Below, in pieces: positions 44,924 to 54,872 of a stretch of DNA of 64,000 bases. The DNA comes from Dyadobacter sp. CECT 9275. Its GTDB lineage: Bacteria > Bacteroidota > Bacteroidia > Cytophagales > Spirosomataceae. The first letter of the stretch is position 1. Each line of letters opens with the position of its first letter. The position numbers and the translations under genes were made by a program. Under the pieces are notes generated by a model that was given only the letters and a program-made list of their open reading frames with translations, was not told the DNA's origin and did no database searches. The stretch spans positions 2,294,001 to 2,358,000 of the forward strand of contig NZ_CAJRAF010000002.1 in the NCBI RefSeq assembly GCF_907164905.1. Reading direction: 5' to 3'.

Positions 44924-46078
44924 ATGACACACGCAACGAAGGATGAACGTGACGAAATCTGCCTGCTTATCAAAGCATCCATCCATGATTTTACAGCAAA
45001 AAAAATAACCCCGAATGTAAGGGAATGGGATGAAAAACAGATTTTCCCGGTAGAGATATTCCATGAGCTTGGAGAACTGGGATTAATGGGTATGCTTGTA
45101 CCTGAATCGTATGGTGGTGCAGGACTGGGTTATCAGGAGTACGTAACCGCCATCATTGAACTTTCAAAATCCGATCCCTCCATCGGCCTCTCCATGGCAG
45201 CCCATAATTCGCTATGCACCAACCATATATGCCTGTTCGGTAGCGATGAACAAAAAAAAAGGTATCTGCCAAGGCTTGCCAGTGGTCAGTGGATCGGTGC
45301 ATGGGGATTAACAGAACCCAACACAGGTTCGGATGCAGGGAATATGCGAACCACAGCCCGAAAAGAGGGAGAAAACTGGGTGATCAACGGTTCTAAAAAC
45401 TTTATTACCAACGGCAAAAGCGGTAACGTAACGGTCGTAATTGCACGAACAGGAGAGCCGGGTAACAAACACGGCGCTACCGCGTTTATTGTCGAAATGG
45501 GAACCAGGGGATTTTCCGCAGGCCGAAAGGAAGACAAACTGGGAATGAGGGCCTCCGAGACCGTTGAACTGATCTTTGAGGAATGTACCATTCCTGATGC
45601 TCAACGCCTTGGGGAAATAGGCGACGGCTTTATACAGGCCCTGAAAGTACTGGACGGCGGCAGGATATCCATTGCCGCTCTGAGCCTGGGTACCGCTATA
45701 GGTGCATACGAAGCTGCGCTGGCATATGCCAGGCAGCGCGAGCAATTTGGGAAGGCGATCTCCAGTTTTCAGGCAATCGCTTTCAAACTGGCAGATATGT
45801 ATACCGATATCCAGGCTTCTACCTTGCTTACTTTCCATGCTGCCGAACGTAAAGACCGGGGTGAAAAGGTTACGCTCGCCAGTTCGGTTGCCAAATACCA
45901 TGCATCCGAAACGGCCGTCCGGGTGGCAGGCGAAGCGGTTCAGATTTTCGGAGGATATGGTTTCACCAAAGATTATCCGGTGGAAAAATTTTATCGCGAC
46001 AGTAAGCTTTGCACCATTGGCGAAGGAACCAGTGAGATTCAGAAACTGGTGATTTCCAAAGAAATTCTTCGCTGCTGA
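44924..46078 (+). CDS. Acyl-CoA dehydrogenase
   Basis: FAD enzyme that makes the 2,3-double bond in acyl-CoA (beta-oxidation or branched-chain amino acid breakdown). The 384-residue product shows the N-terminal helical domain, LGLMGMLVPESYGGAGLGY, the FAD motif WGLTEPNTGSDAGNM, WVINGSKNFITNGKSGNV, and the C-terminal ARQREQFGKAISSFQAI, QIFGGYGFTKDYPVEKF and RDSKLCTIGEGTSEIQKL with the catalytic Glu. It looks like a short/branched-chain type. The frame is open to 44768, but the extra codons are not part of the family; ATG 44924 fits. Confidence 0.93.
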   Translation: MTHATKDERDEICLLIKASIHDFTAKKITPNVREWDEKQIFPVEIFHELGELGLMGMLVPESYGGAGLGYQEYVTAIIELSKSDPSIGLSMAAHNSLCTNHICLFGSDEQKKRYLPRLASGQWIGAWGLTEPNTGSDAGNMRTTARKEGENWVINGSKNFITNGKSGNVTVVIARTGEPGNKHGATAFIVEMGTRGFSAGRKEDKLGMRASETVELIFEECTIPDAQRLGEIGDGFIQALKVLDGGRISIAALSLGTAIGAYEAALAYARQREQFGKAISSFQAIAFKLADMYTDIQASTLLTFHAAERKDRGEKVTLASSVAKYHASETAVRVAGEAVQIFGGYGFTKDYPVEKFYRDSKLCTIGEGTSEIQKLVISKEILRC

Positions 46079-46201
46079 CGCTATCCTGCCATCCATACCC
46101 TGCAACTACCGGTGAGCAACCGTCTGGTACGTTAGTCAAAGAAGAGTAGGAACCTTTCCAAGATATCAGTATTTTCGTAATCAACCATTTCCTGACTAAC
46201 C

Positions 46202-47113
46202 ATGACCCCTCTTTTAGTACTTCTCGTTCTGGTGATACTAACCATCCTGATGACTGTTAAAGTCGTTCCGCAGCAACGTGCCTATGTAATGGAACGGCTA
46301 GGGAAGTTTTATGCTGTCCTTCAGCCAGGGATTAATTTCATCATTCCCTTTTTTGATCGTGTGGCATATAAGTACAATCTCAAAGAAGCTGCCATTGACA
46401 TACCCGAACAAATTTGTATCACAAGAGATAATGTGCAGGTCCGCATGGACGGCGTCATTTTCATTCAGGTGATTGATCCAAAAAAAGCTGCGTATGGCAT
46501 ATCCGACTATACTTTTGCGGTGATACAGCTGGCGCAGACCACAATGCGGAGCGAAATAGGGAAACTGGATCTCGACAAGACTTTTGAAGAGCGGATGACC
46601 ATCAACCGTGCGGTGGTGGAAAGTATTGATGAAGCTGCTATAGGCTGGGGGGTTAAAGTTCTACGTTACGAGATCAAAAATATTACGCCGCCACAAAGCG
46701 TGCTGATTGCAATGGAAAAGCAGATGCAGGCAGAACGGGAAAGGCGTGCCGTGATTTTGCAGTCGGATGGTGAAAAACAAGCTGCCATTAATGTAGCAGA
46801 AGGTCAAAAGCAAAAAGTAGTACTGGAGTCGGAAGGTCTACGCCTCCGGCAGATCAATGAAGCAGAAGGCGAAGCCGCAGCACTTCGTTCAGTGGCGGAG
46901 GCTACGGCCGAAAGCATCAGGTTGGTGGCAGCGGCTATACAGCAGGACGGCGGTTCCGAAGCGGTGCAGCTGAAAGTGGCTGAAAATTATGTTGAACAGT
47001 TTGGCAAACTGGCAAAAGCGGGTAATACACTCATCCTGCCGGCAAATCTGGCGGATATGGGTTCATTAATCGCCACTGCCCTGACTGTTGTAAAATCAGA
47101 ACAAAAGAAATAA
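46202..47113 (+). CDS. SPFH/stomatin-like protein (QmcA-type)
   Basis: Membrane-anchored SPFH protein of 303 residues that assembles into large oligomeric cages in the inner membrane and is linked to FtsH-type proteolysis or lipid-domain organisation. There is one N-terminal hydrophobic segment (LLVLLVLVILTILMTV), then the band 7 domain (RAYVMERLGKFYAVLQPGI, then ITRDNVQVRMDGVIFIQV and QTTMRSEIGKLDLDKTFEER) and a long Ala/Glu-rich coiled coil (about 180-250). It is followed after 2 bp by an NfeD gene, the classic stomatin-NfeD operon. Confidence 0.92.
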   Translation: MTPLLVLLVLVILTILMTVKVVPQQRAYVMERLGKFYAVLQPGINFIIPFFDRVAYKYNLKEAAIDIPEQICITRDNVQVRMDGVIFIQVIDPKKAAYGISDYTFAVIQLAQTTMRSEIGKLDLDKTFEERMTINRAVVESIDEAAIGWGVKVLRYEIKNITPPQSVLIAMEKQMQAERERRAVILQSDGEKQAAINVAEGQKQKVVLESEGLRLRQINEAEGEAAALRSVAEATAESIRLVAAAIQQDGGSEAVQLKVAENYVEQFGKLAKAGNTLILPANLADMGSLIATALTVVKSEQKK

Positions 47114-47115
47114 AA

Positions 47116-47553
47116 ATGGACTTATCCCTGCCGCAGATCTGGCTCATCATTGGGCTGATCATGCTCGTTATAGAATTAGTAAGCGTACTATTGGTTTTTG
47201 TATTTTTCTCGGTGGGTGCACTGGCCACAGCGTTGCTGGCGAGCTTGGGTATTCTTCAGGGAATTGAAATGCAGATATTGTCATTTTCCGCCATCTCGCT
47301 TATTTCCATGATCGCACTGCGCAAACATGCCCGCAGGCTTCTGGGAAATCGAGGCAAACATCATGAGTATAATGAATTTGTGGGTGAAACCGCCATGGTG
47401 GTTAAGGACATTCCGGCATCCCATGAAGGAAAGATCTATTACCGCGGAGCGGAGTGGAAAGCCACTTCTTCTGACCAAACGCCGATCAGTGCCGGAAGTA
47501 AGGTTGTCATTGTCAAAACCGAAGGCATTGTACTGGTTGTGGAGGAATCCTGA
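47116..47553 (+). CDS. NfeD-family membrane protein
   Basis: Partner of SPFH proteins, 145 residues. The N-terminal half has three hydrophobic segments (IWLIIGLIMLVIELVSVLL, VFFSVGALATALLASLG, then LSFSAISLISMIALR). The C-terminal part is the short OB-fold NfeD domain (NEFVGETAMVVKDIPAS, then GKIYYRGAEWKATS and VVIVKTEGIVLVVEE). It lacks the ClpP-type protease domain of long NfeD proteins, as is common. It follows the SPFH gene by 2 bp, so translation is coupled. Confidence 0.9.
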   Translation: MDLSLPQIWLIIGLIMLVIELVSVLLVFVFFSVGALATALLASLGILQGIEMQILSFSAISLISMIALRKHARRLLGNRGKHHEYNEFVGETAMVVKDIPASHEGKIYYRGAEWKATSSDQTPISAGSKVVIVKTEGIVLVVEES

Positions 47554-47613
47554 AATAATTTCAGTAGGTTCTAGTGGTTACATCTTTTCCTGTAATAACC
47601 AACCTCTAAATGT

Positions 47614-48117
47614 ATGCAGCAGGAAAACCTTCTGGATGAAGCGGATCTGTATCGGTTCAACCTTTCTCCCACAACCATTGGCAAAAGAATTATTAATTGT
47701 ATTGTTGATTACATCCTTTTCCTGATTCTGCTGGTAATGACAATGTCAGTAGTCTCTGCCATTACCTATTCCATTGATCCGGAACTCGCGGAAAATATTT
47801 TAAACTTATTTGAGTCCGAAAACTCCTTCCTGGACAGGATCATTTCAAGTATACTGCTCATGCTATATTTTTTCGCATTTGAGTATATCACTTCGGGTAA
47901 AACGCTGGGTAAAATGCTGACAAAAACCAGGGTGATCGGGACCGATGGCAGAAAGCCAACTGCCAAACAATTTTTGATCCGAAGTTTTTCACGGATTGTC
48001 CCTCTTGATATATTCAGTTTTTTCAGGGAAAATCCTCAGGGATGGCACGACAAATGGGCCGACACGATGGTGGTGGATGACAAATCATTGCCTGAAAGCA
48101 TATTCCTCCCCGAATAA
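47614..48117 (+). CDS. RDD-family membrane protein
   Basis: Membrane protein of 167 residues with the RDD domain (about 15-160). There are three hydrophobic segments: IINCIVDYILFLILLVMTM with the family Asp, IISSILLMLYFFAFEYI, and a third weaker one. The middle has SGKTLGKMLTKTRVIGTDG, the most conserved part, then WHDKWADTMVVD near the end. Transport of small solutes has been suggested for some RDD proteins, but function is unproven. It lies 60 bp after nfeD and may be in the same transcript. Confidence 0.87.
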   Translation: MQQENLLDEADLYRFNLSPTTIGKRIINCIVDYILFLILLVMTMSVVSAITYSIDPELAENILNLFESENSFLDRIISSILLMLYFFAFEYITSGKTLGKMLTKTRVIGTDGRKPTAKQFLIRSFSRIVPLDIFSFFRENPQGWHDKWADTMVVDDKSLPESIFLPE

Positions 48118-48174
48118 AACACACCAGAACGGTTATCCCGTATTGAATACCTTGAGTTCAGGCCAGTATCTTCC

Positions 48175-48223
48175 AAAACAAAAACAGGTGAACGGCAGCG
48201 TTTTAAGCCGCCATTCACCTGTT
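48175..48223 (-). terminator. Intrinsic terminator of the first PafA-like gene
   Basis: On the minus strand AACAGGTGAA, a 3-nt bulge, CGGC, loop, GCCG, TTCACCTGTT followed by TTTGTTTTGG. The 14-bp bulged stem with T-rich tail lies about 20 bp past the stop of the 48244-49899 gene. Confidence 0.75.
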
Positions 48224-48243
48224 ACTGAAAGATCAGAAGGCTA

Positions 48244-49899
48244 TTATTTCTTCAATGCTTCTATCACCGGTGTTCCGATGTTCCCGCTTGGAGGAAGAAT
48301 GTGCAGCAAGGCAGAAATGGTGGGAGCAATATCCGAAACGGAAGTTCTCTTCAATGTTTCTCCTTTGTTAACCCCCCATCCGAAAAGAACAAAAGGTACC
48401 TGGGTATCGTAGTTATAGGGCGTACCATGCGAAGTACCCGTACTGCCACCATAAAGCCAGCCGGGCTGTGTAAGTATCTGTATATCTCCACTCCGCTTCG
48501 CATTCACATTGTTTTTGATCAGCTCAAGCTGGTAAGTGTTCAAAGGCGAAGTACCCATATTCGATAGGTCCACAACGTCTGCAATGCCGGGCTCCCGCAG
48601 CAGTGCTTCCCTGATTACTTCCGTAACCTGAGCGATGGTTATCTTTTTGCTTCTCAGCAATTTGTGATCCAGATACAACTGATTATTTTCATAGGCAATC
48701 ACAAACTTTTCCTTCCCGAAAGACTCTTCCAGGCTCTTGTTCAGGATTTTGGTAAAATTACCTCTGTTAGCCAGACCAGCCGCCAGCTTATGTTCCATGG
48801 CAAAACCAGGTACGTCTACCACGCCATGATCAGCCGTTAGAAAAACAGTGTATTCACCTTTGCCAACCCATCCGTCCAGAAAGCTAAACAATTCTGAAAA
48901 CTCACGATCCAGGCGAAGGAAATCATCCTGCTGTTCTACAGAATTGGGGCCGGCACTGTGTCCGATTTTATCGGGTGTAGAAAAACTGATGGCCAGAAAA
49001 TCTGTCTCTCCGTTTCTGCCCAGATTTTCCCCTTTAACGGCTTCTATTGCAAGTTCTTTTGTAATGGTATTACCCCACGGAGTATTGGTTACTACTCCAA
49101 AAGCATCTCCGGCCAGGCCCGCCAGTTCGTAAGGAAAAACGGGTTTCTTCGCTCCCGGCAATTTCCCCTCCCAAGGCACGTCGTCGGGTGAGCTTTGCTT
49201 GTATTCACTGGCCGGAAGAAGCAATTGCCATCCTTTTCTCAGATAGGCAGAGGGCATTTTTTTTGCATTATAATCTTTCACCCATTGCGGCAGTTCCTCC
49301 ATGTAATAGGTACTGGTAACCCAGTTTCCCGTATTGGAATCAAACCAGTACGATCCGTTTGCGGTGTGTCCCGCAGGAAGGATTGATCCTCTGTCTTTAA
49401 TCGAAATTCCGATCGTTTTAGACCGGAAATTGGTTGCAATCCTGAGCTGATCTGTAACGGTACTCGTCAGAAGATTCCGAGGAGAGGCTTTTCCTGCACT
49501 GACGTTACTGCTACCCACCGTTTTAACCGTGGTATCCTCCACGCAATAGACACCCTGACCCTTGGCCACATCATACCATTCATTCCCCACAATCCCGTTA
49601 ATCGCCGGAATGGAGCCCGTATAAGCAGAGGCATGCCCCGCCGCGGTGACGGTAATGGCATAACTGTAATGATTGTTCCGGCAGTTAAAGCCCTCGTTCA
49701 TCATTCTCTTAAAACCACCTTCGGTATACTGATCGTAATATCTGTAGAGATAATCGAAGCGCATCTGGTCTACCACAATACCAACCACCAGTTTCGGACG
49801 GGCAAGTGCCGTTGACTTGGAAACAACTTTTTTGGGCGCCTGTGCGGCAACTGCCCCCGCGGCCATCACACCCAAAATCCATAATGAAATTTTTCTCAC
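48244..49899 (-). CDS. PafA-like alkaline phosphatase, downstream copy
   Basis: Exported phosphomonoesterase of the alkaline phosphatase superfamily, 551 residues. Start is GTG 49899 because a stop lies just upstream in frame; it gives the signal peptide RKISLWILGVMAAGAVAAQ. Catalytic features: LVVGIVVDQMRFDYLYRYY with the metal Asp, the nucleophile Thr in ITVTAAGHASAYTG, the Lys-Asp-Arg of SIKDRGSILPAGH (marker of phosphate-irrepressible PafA monoesterases), DKIGHSAGPNS, FLTADHGVVD and GTSHGTPYNYDTQVPF with metal His residues. It lies just downstream of a second, very similar gene on the same strand. No phosphate-starvation (Pho) box was looked for successfully. Confidence 0.92.
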   Translation of the reverse strand: MRKISLWILGVMAAGAVAAQAPKKVVSKSTALARPKLVVGIVVDQMRFDYLYRYYDQYTEGGFKRMMNEGFNCRNNHYSYAITVTAAGHASAYTGSIPAINGIVGNEWYDVAKGQGVYCVEDTTVKTVGSSNVSAGKASPRNLLTSTVTDQLRIATNFRSKTIGISIKDRGSILPAGHTANGSYWFDSNTGNWVTSTYYMEELPQWVKDYNAKKMPSAYLRKGWQLLLPASEYKQSSPDDVPWEGKLPGAKKPVFPYELAGLAGDAFGVVTNTPWGNTITKELAIEAVKGENLGRNGETDFLAISFSTPDKIGHSAGPNSVEQQDDFLRLDREFSELFSFLDGWVGKGEYTVFLTADHGVVDVPGFAMEHKLAAGLANRGNFTKILNKSLEESFGKEKFVIAYENNQLYLDHKLLRSKKITIAQVTEVIREALLREPGIADVVDLSNMGTSPLNTYQLELIKNNVNAKRSGDIQILTQPGWLYGGSTGTSHGTPYNYDTQVPFVLFGWGVNKGETLKRTSVSDIAPTISALLHILPPSGNIGTPVIEALKK

Positions 49900-49972
49900 T
49901 GTTCAGGAATTTGATTTACAATTTATTTTAACTCTTTCTTTTCGTTACCTATGGCTGCCTGCTTTTGACTGC

Positions 49973-51652
49973 TTACTTCTTCAATGCTTCCGGCACAGGA
50001 TTACCAACATTTCCGCTGGGCGGCAGAATGTGCAGCAGGGCCGAGATAGTCGGAGCAATATCGGCAATGGTTGTTCTCCTCAGGGTTTCGCCTTTGTTTA
50101 CACCCCATCCATATAGTATGAAAGGTACGTGGGTATCATAATTATAAGGCGTACCATGGTCGGTACCTGTGTCATAACTAGAAGCAAACCAGCCCGGCTG
50201 CACGATGATCTGGATATCTCCGCTCCTTTTGGCATTGATATTATTCTTAAACATTTCGAGCTGATAGGTATTCAAAGGAGCGCGTCCCATATCCTTCAGA
50301 TTAATCACATCTGCTACGCCCTGAACCGGCACAAGCGCTTCTTTCACGACGTTATAAACATCCTCAACCTTTATTTTCTTCTCTGCCAGCAACTTATTAT
50401 TAAGATACAACTGGTAGTTTTCAAACGAGAGTACATATTCCCCTTCTCCATATGCATCGTTTATGGCCTTCACAATGGTTCTGGTCAATGTGGTAGGGTG
50501 CATCAGACCTGCCGGAAGATGGTGCTCCTGCCAGAACGCCGGTACGTCCATTGCGCCATGGTCGGCAGTGAGGAATACCGTATAATTTCCGTTGCCGGCC
50601 CAGGTATCCAGGAAACTAAAAAAATCAGCGAATTCCATATCCAGTTTCAGATAGTTATCCTCCTGCTCCACAGAGTTAGGGCCAAAAGCGTGGCCGATAC
50701 GGTCAGGGGTAGAGAAACTTACAGCCAGAAAATCAGTGTCCCCACCTTTTCCCAGATTTTCCCCTTTGATAGCCGCAATGGCCATATCCTTCGTCATGGT
50801 ATTTCCCCAGGGTGTTGATGTCACCACGCCATAAGCGTCACCGGACGTCCCAGCCAGTTCGTATGGAAAAACAGGCTTTTGTACACCCGGCAGCTTAGCC
50901 TCCCAGGGTTCATCGTCCTTAGTACTTTGGGTATATTTGTCAAGAGGCAGCAGCAGGTTCCAGCCTTTGGTCAAATAGGCGGCGGGCATTTTTTTGGCGT
51001 TATAATCCTTCACCCATTGCGGAAGATCCTGCATATAGTAGGTACTGGTCACGAAGTTTCCGGTTTTGGAATCAAACCAGTAAGCCCCGCTGGCAGCATG
51101 ACCCGCCGGAAGGATTGACGCACGATCCTTAATGGCTACCCCGATGGTTTTGGATCGAAAATTGGTGGCGATACGCAACTGGTCGGTTACGGTAGTGACC
51201 AGGAGATTCCTGGGTGACATTTTACCGACCGACACATTGGAGCTGCCCACCGTAGCCACCGAATGATCATCGGTACAATAAACGTTCTGGCCTTTTGCCT
51301 TATCATACCAGTCATTCCCAACAATACCATTGATTGCCGGCAACGACCCCGTATAAACTGCGGAATGACCGGCAGCCGTAACGGTCAGGGCGTAGTGATA
51401 GTGATTGTTCCGGCAATTGAACCCCTCATTCATAAGCCGTTTTAAGCCTCCTTCTTTGTACTTATCGTAATATCGGTACAGATAATCATAACGCATCTGA
51501 TCCACCACAATACCTACAACAAGTTTGGGACGAGCCAAGGCTGAAGATTGCGGAACAGTTTTTTTTGCGGCCTGGCTAAAAGCCTCCTGCCCAGCCTCCA
51601 ATAAGAAAAAGGCCAGTGCAAAGTGCCAGAATAATGAGCGTGGTGCTTTCAT
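49973..51652 (-). CDS. PafA-like alkaline phosphatase, upstream copy
   Basis: Paralogue of the next gene, 559 residues and alignable over the whole length without large gaps. The start ATG 51652 gives the signal peptide SLFWHFALAFFLLEAGQEA. Active-site motifs are the same: LVVGIVVDQMRYDYLYRYY, LTVTAAGHSAVYTG with the nucleophile Thr, AIKDRASILPAGH with the Lys/Arg pair, DRIGHAFGPNS, FLTADHGAMD and GTDHGTPYNYDTHVPF. The copies differ mostly on surface segments (for example VPAFWQEHHLPAG here against VPGFAMEHKLAAG). About 73 bp lie between them, so they are probably one operon arising from tandem duplication. Confidence 0.92.
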   Translation of the reverse strand: MKAPRSLFWHFALAFFLLEAGQEAFSQAAKKTVPQSSALARPKLVVGIVVDQMRYDYLYRYYDKYKEGGLKRLMNEGFNCRNNHYHYALTVTAAGHSAVYTGSLPAINGIVGNDWYDKAKGQNVYCTDDHSVATVGSSNVSVGKMSPRNLLVTTVTDQLRIATNFRSKTIGVAIKDRASILPAGHAASGAYWFDSKTGNFVTSTYYMQDLPQWVKDYNAKKMPAAYLTKGWNLLLPLDKYTQSTKDDEPWEAKLPGVQKPVFPYELAGTSGDAYGVVTSTPWGNTMTKDMAIAAIKGENLGKGGDTDFLAVSFSTPDRIGHAFGPNSVEQEDNYLKLDMEFADFFSFLDTWAGNGNYTVFLTADHGAMDVPAFWQEHHLPAGLMHPTTLTRTIVKAINDAYGEGEYVLSFENYQLYLNNKLLAEKKIKVEDVYNVVKEALVPVQGVADVINLKDMGRAPLNTYQLEMFKNNINAKRSGDIQIIVQPGWFASSYDTGTDHGTPYNYDTHVPFILYGWGVNKGETLRRTTIADIAPTISALLHILPPSGNVGNPVPEALKK

Positions 51653-51797
51653 TTTTTTATTGACATGAGATAATAAAAATCAATATAGGAAGTAATAGCC
51701 CCCCGACGGGTATTTGCGGAATGATTATAACGAAAAATTAATCATCGCCTCCCTACAATACGCTACAAATGTAAAGATGTACCATGGTTTAAAATGC

Positions 51798-51824
51798 AAA
51801 AAGCCGGACTTATTAAGTTCCGGC
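51798..51824 (-). terminator. Intrinsic terminator of the M16 peptidase gene
   Basis: On the minus strand GCCGGAACTT, loop AAT, AAGTCCGGC (one bulged A) followed by TTTTTGC. It lies about 30 bp past the stop of the peptidase gene. Confidence 0.75.
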
Positions 51825-51852
51825 CTCCTGTTTAATATCCTGACGGCTTTAT

Positions 51853-54660
51853 TTACTTTTTACCGCTGCCCCCCACCGCCGCCGGTGGTGTTGCTTCTGC
51901 TGCACCTTTTTTAGCCTTGGCAAAGTCTCCTGCCTTAACGATCACCAGCTTGTTATAGTCGATGTATTTATTAAAAGCGGCCTTAATTTGTTCAGGTGTG
52001 AGAGATTCGATTTTCTTCTCAAAATCCGCGTCCCAGTTCATGGTACGGTCCAGGTAAAGATTGTTGTTCAACGTGGCCGAAAGAGACGCATCCTGCGCTC
52101 TGCCTACCGGACGCGACTGGAGATAGCCGGACTTGGCAGCTTTGATTTCTTCCGCTGTAAATCCATCTTTAACCGCTCTTTCCACTTCCTCTTTAAACGC
52201 CTGTTCCAGCTTTTCTACATTCTGCGGTGCGTAGATGGCGTATGCCATAAAAGACCCATTTTTATCCAGCGGGCTGGCGGATAATTGTGAATATACACCA
52301 TAACTCAGACCATCCTTCTGACGTATCCTGGTGGATAAGCGGGAATTGAGTACCCCTTGGCCAAGCATATAATTACCCAGTATCAAAGCCGGATAGTCCG
52401 GATCGGTATCCTGCAACGGCATAGGAAAACCGGCTACAAAAAAGGCATTGGCCTTGTCCGGCGCTTCAATGGATGTGTTCTCGGGCTTTGCAGCAACGAA
52501 AGGCGACACCAGTCTTTTAAAAGGTTTAGCACTTTTCCAGCTTCCCAATCCGCTCGTTAAAAGTTTCTGAATTTCATCTTTGTCAAAATCTCCCACGATT
52601 GACGCAGTTGCATTACTGGCCCCGTAAAAATCTTTATAAAACTGTTTCACCTGGTCAATGGTGGCTGCTTTTATCTCCGCAATGTCTTCGTCAAAAGTAC
52701 CTACGTACCTGGGATCACCCTTTGGAAACGGTGTAACCGCCCGCTGGTATTGCGTAAAAGCAATAGCCTGGGGATCACTCCTCTGCGACTCTATACCGGC
52801 GATTTCTTCTTCCTTAATTTTCTCAAACTCTCCGGCATCCAGGCGTGGCTCTTTTAATATTTCGGTAACCAGTTTGATAACAGCGGGCAGGTTAGCTTTG
52901 GTTGTTTCTATGGTTACGATCACCTGGTTTGGGCCACCGCTGAAACCCACACGGGCATTCAGTTTGTCGAATTCATCCTTCACCTGCTGGTTAGTTTTGG
53001 TTTTGGTACCCTTGTTCAGCAGCGATACAGTCAGTGCCGGAACTGCTCCTTTGTTCATCAGACTTTTCTCATCGCCATAACGCAGGGTAATCCGGCCTAC
53101 CACCACATTACCACGTGTTTTCTTTGGTAACAGGGCCAGTTCAATGGTGTTCGGTTTCTCTACACGCACCGTACGGGTATCAATATTAGCCGGCGACGGA
53201 TCAAAGGCTTCGCCCTGGTCTACCTGAGCCTCTCCTTTATAGTCTTTTACCAGAGCGGCAACATCCGGCGCTTCGGGCACTTCGGTTCGGGACGAGTTGG
53301 CCTCGGGAATAAATACCCCAACGGTTCGGTTGGAGGGTTTTAGATACAACTGTGCAATCCTGAAAACGTCATCCGCCGTAACTTTCCTGATCTGATCCCT
53401 AAATAAATAAGCCAGCCGCCAGTCACCCACAGCAATAAACTCACTGATGCCCAGCCCTACCCTTTCAGAATTACGGAAAGTCAGGTCCCAGTTTTTCAGG
53501 AGAGCGGTTTTAGCTCTTTCCACATCCTCGGCAGAAGGTTTCACTTTGGCTGCCGAATCGAGGGTAGCCAGAAAATCCGCTTTTGCCTCCTCCACCGACT
53601 TCTCCTTCAATACTTCCATACCCAAAATGGCATATCCCGGGTCATGAAGCTGAAAGGTAAGGTTAAAAACAGAGGTGGCTTTTTTCTTCTCGACCAAATT
53701 TTTGTATAGCTTACCGTAAGGCTCTGCTGTCAGATATTCATTTAGTACTTCCGTCGGCGGATAGTCTGCATGGGAACCTGGTGCAATATGATAGGCAGCC
53801 ATCACCATCTGTACATCTCCTGTGCGCCTTACAGTCACTGTTCTTTCTCCATCCTGAACCGGCTCCTGGGTATAAGTAGCAGGTAATATCCTTGTCGGTT
53901 TTGGAATTTTACCAAAGTATTCGCTGATCATGCCTAGCGTTTTACTTTCATCGAATTTACCTGCCACCATCAGCACGGCATTGTCTGGCTGGTAATATTT
54001 TTTGTAAAAAGCCTGGATGTTTTCAATCGGATACTTCTCAATATCTGATCGGTTGCCGATCGTCGATTTTCCGTAATTGTGCCATGAGTATGCCGCATCC
54101 GCAACCCGCTGCATCAGTACTCTGAATGGGTTGTTCTCGCCGGATTCAAATTCATTACGCACCACACTGAACTCCGTATCCAGGTCCTTCTTGGCGATGA
54201 AGGAATTTACCATCCTGTCCGCTTCCAGGTCCAGCGCCCATTTCAGATTCTCCTCCGAGGACGAAAATGTTTCGTAATAGTTGGTGCGGTCATACCAGGT
54301 GGTACCGTTGGGCCTGGCACCATGTTCTGTCAGTTCCTGTGGTACATTCGGATGCTTGGGCGTTCCCTTAAAAACAAGATGCTCCAGTAAATGCGCCATA
54401 CCAGCTTCACCGTAACCCTCATGCCGGGACCCTACGTTGTAAGTGATGTTAACAGTGACAGTGGGTTTGGAGGGATCCGGAAACAGCAATACTTTTAACC
54501 CGTTTTCAAGATTGTATTCTGTAATTCCTTCCACGGAGGTAATCTTCTTCACTCCCCTGGGCAAATCCTGGGCGGTAAGAGAATTGGACAGCATTGCAGA
54601 AATAAGCACTATACCCAGTGCCTTTGAGCCAATTTTTTTGCTGATCATGCCTGATTGCAT
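51853..54660 (-). CDS. M16-family zinc peptidase (pitrilysin-like), exported
   Basis: Periplasmic zinc metallopeptidase of 935 residues with the two-module clam-shell form. The first module has the inverted zinc motif in MAHLLEHLVFKGTPKHP (His-x-x-Glu-His) and a downstream Glu in SVVRNEFESGENNPF. The second module (about 480-900) keeps the fold but not the zinc site. ATG codons at 54660 and 54648 are in frame; from the second, MISKKIGSKALGIVLISAM gives the signal peptide with cleavage after SLTAQ. The C-terminus is Ala/Pro/Gly-rich. It is well separated from the phosphatase genes by a terminator. Confidence 0.92.
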   Translation of the reverse strand: MQSGMISKKIGSKALGIVLISAMLSNSLTAQDLPRGVKKITSVEGITEYNLENGLKVLLFPDPSKPTVTVNITYNVGSRHEGYGEAGMAHLLEHLVFKGTPKHPNVPQELTEHGARPNGTTWYDRTNYYETFSSSEENLKWALDLEADRMVNSFIAKKDLDTEFSVVRNEFESGENNPFRVLMQRVADAAYSWHNYGKSTIGNRSDIEKYPIENIQAFYKKYYQPDNAVLMVAGKFDESKTLGMISEYFGKIPKPTRILPATYTQEPVQDGERTVTVRRTGDVQMVMAAYHIAPGSHADYPPTEVLNEYLTAEPYGKLYKNLVEKKKATSVFNLTFQLHDPGYAILGMEVLKEKSVEEAKADFLATLDSAAKVKPSAEDVERAKTALLKNWDLTFRNSERVGLGISEFIAVGDWRLAYLFRDQIRKVTADDVFRIAQLYLKPSNRTVGVFIPEANSSRTEVPEAPDVAALVKDYKGEAQVDQGEAFDPSPANIDTRTVRVEKPNTIELALLPKKTRGNVVVGRITLRYGDEKSLMNKGAVPALTVSLLNKGTKTKTNQQVKDEFDKLNARVGFSGGPNQVIVTIETTKANLPAVIKLVTEILKEPRLDAGEFEKIKEEEIAGIESQRSDPQAIAFTQYQRAVTPFPKGDPRYVGTFDEDIAEIKAATIDQVKQFYKDFYGASNATASIVGDFDKDEIQKLLTSGLGSWKSAKPFKRLVSPFVAAKPENTSIEAPDKANAFFVAGFPMPLQDTDPDYPALILGNYMLGQGVLNSRLSTRIRQKDGLSYGVYSQLSASPLDKNGSFMAYAIYAPQNVEKLEQAFKEEVERAVKDGFTAEEIKAAKSGYLQSRPVGRAQDASLSATLNNNLYLDRTMNWDADFEKKIESLTPEQIKAAFNKYIDYNKLVIVKAGDFAKAKKGAAEATPPAAVGGSGKK

Positions 54661-54872
54661 TAGTTGATAAAATATAATTTATGAAAATAACGTAAGGATA
54701 GGCATAAGTCAATCATTTTCGTGATAAACGGCAAATGAATCGCAAGATTTCGGGTATATCTACCACTTTCAACATTTTCTTGCAACATTTACGTCCTGTA
54801 TCATGGTATTGTCTGCGTACGGCTACCGTTTCGTATCTTGAAAAGTTATCATATTTAGGAATTCTTACAACA

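Noticed and set aside
45308..46105. Minus-strand open frame of about 265 codons
   Set aside because: Antisense to the acyl-CoA dehydrogenase; Cys/Phe-rich composition typical of shadow frames.
50129..50818. Plus-strand open frame of about 229 codons
   Set aside because: Antisense to the upstream PafA-like gene.
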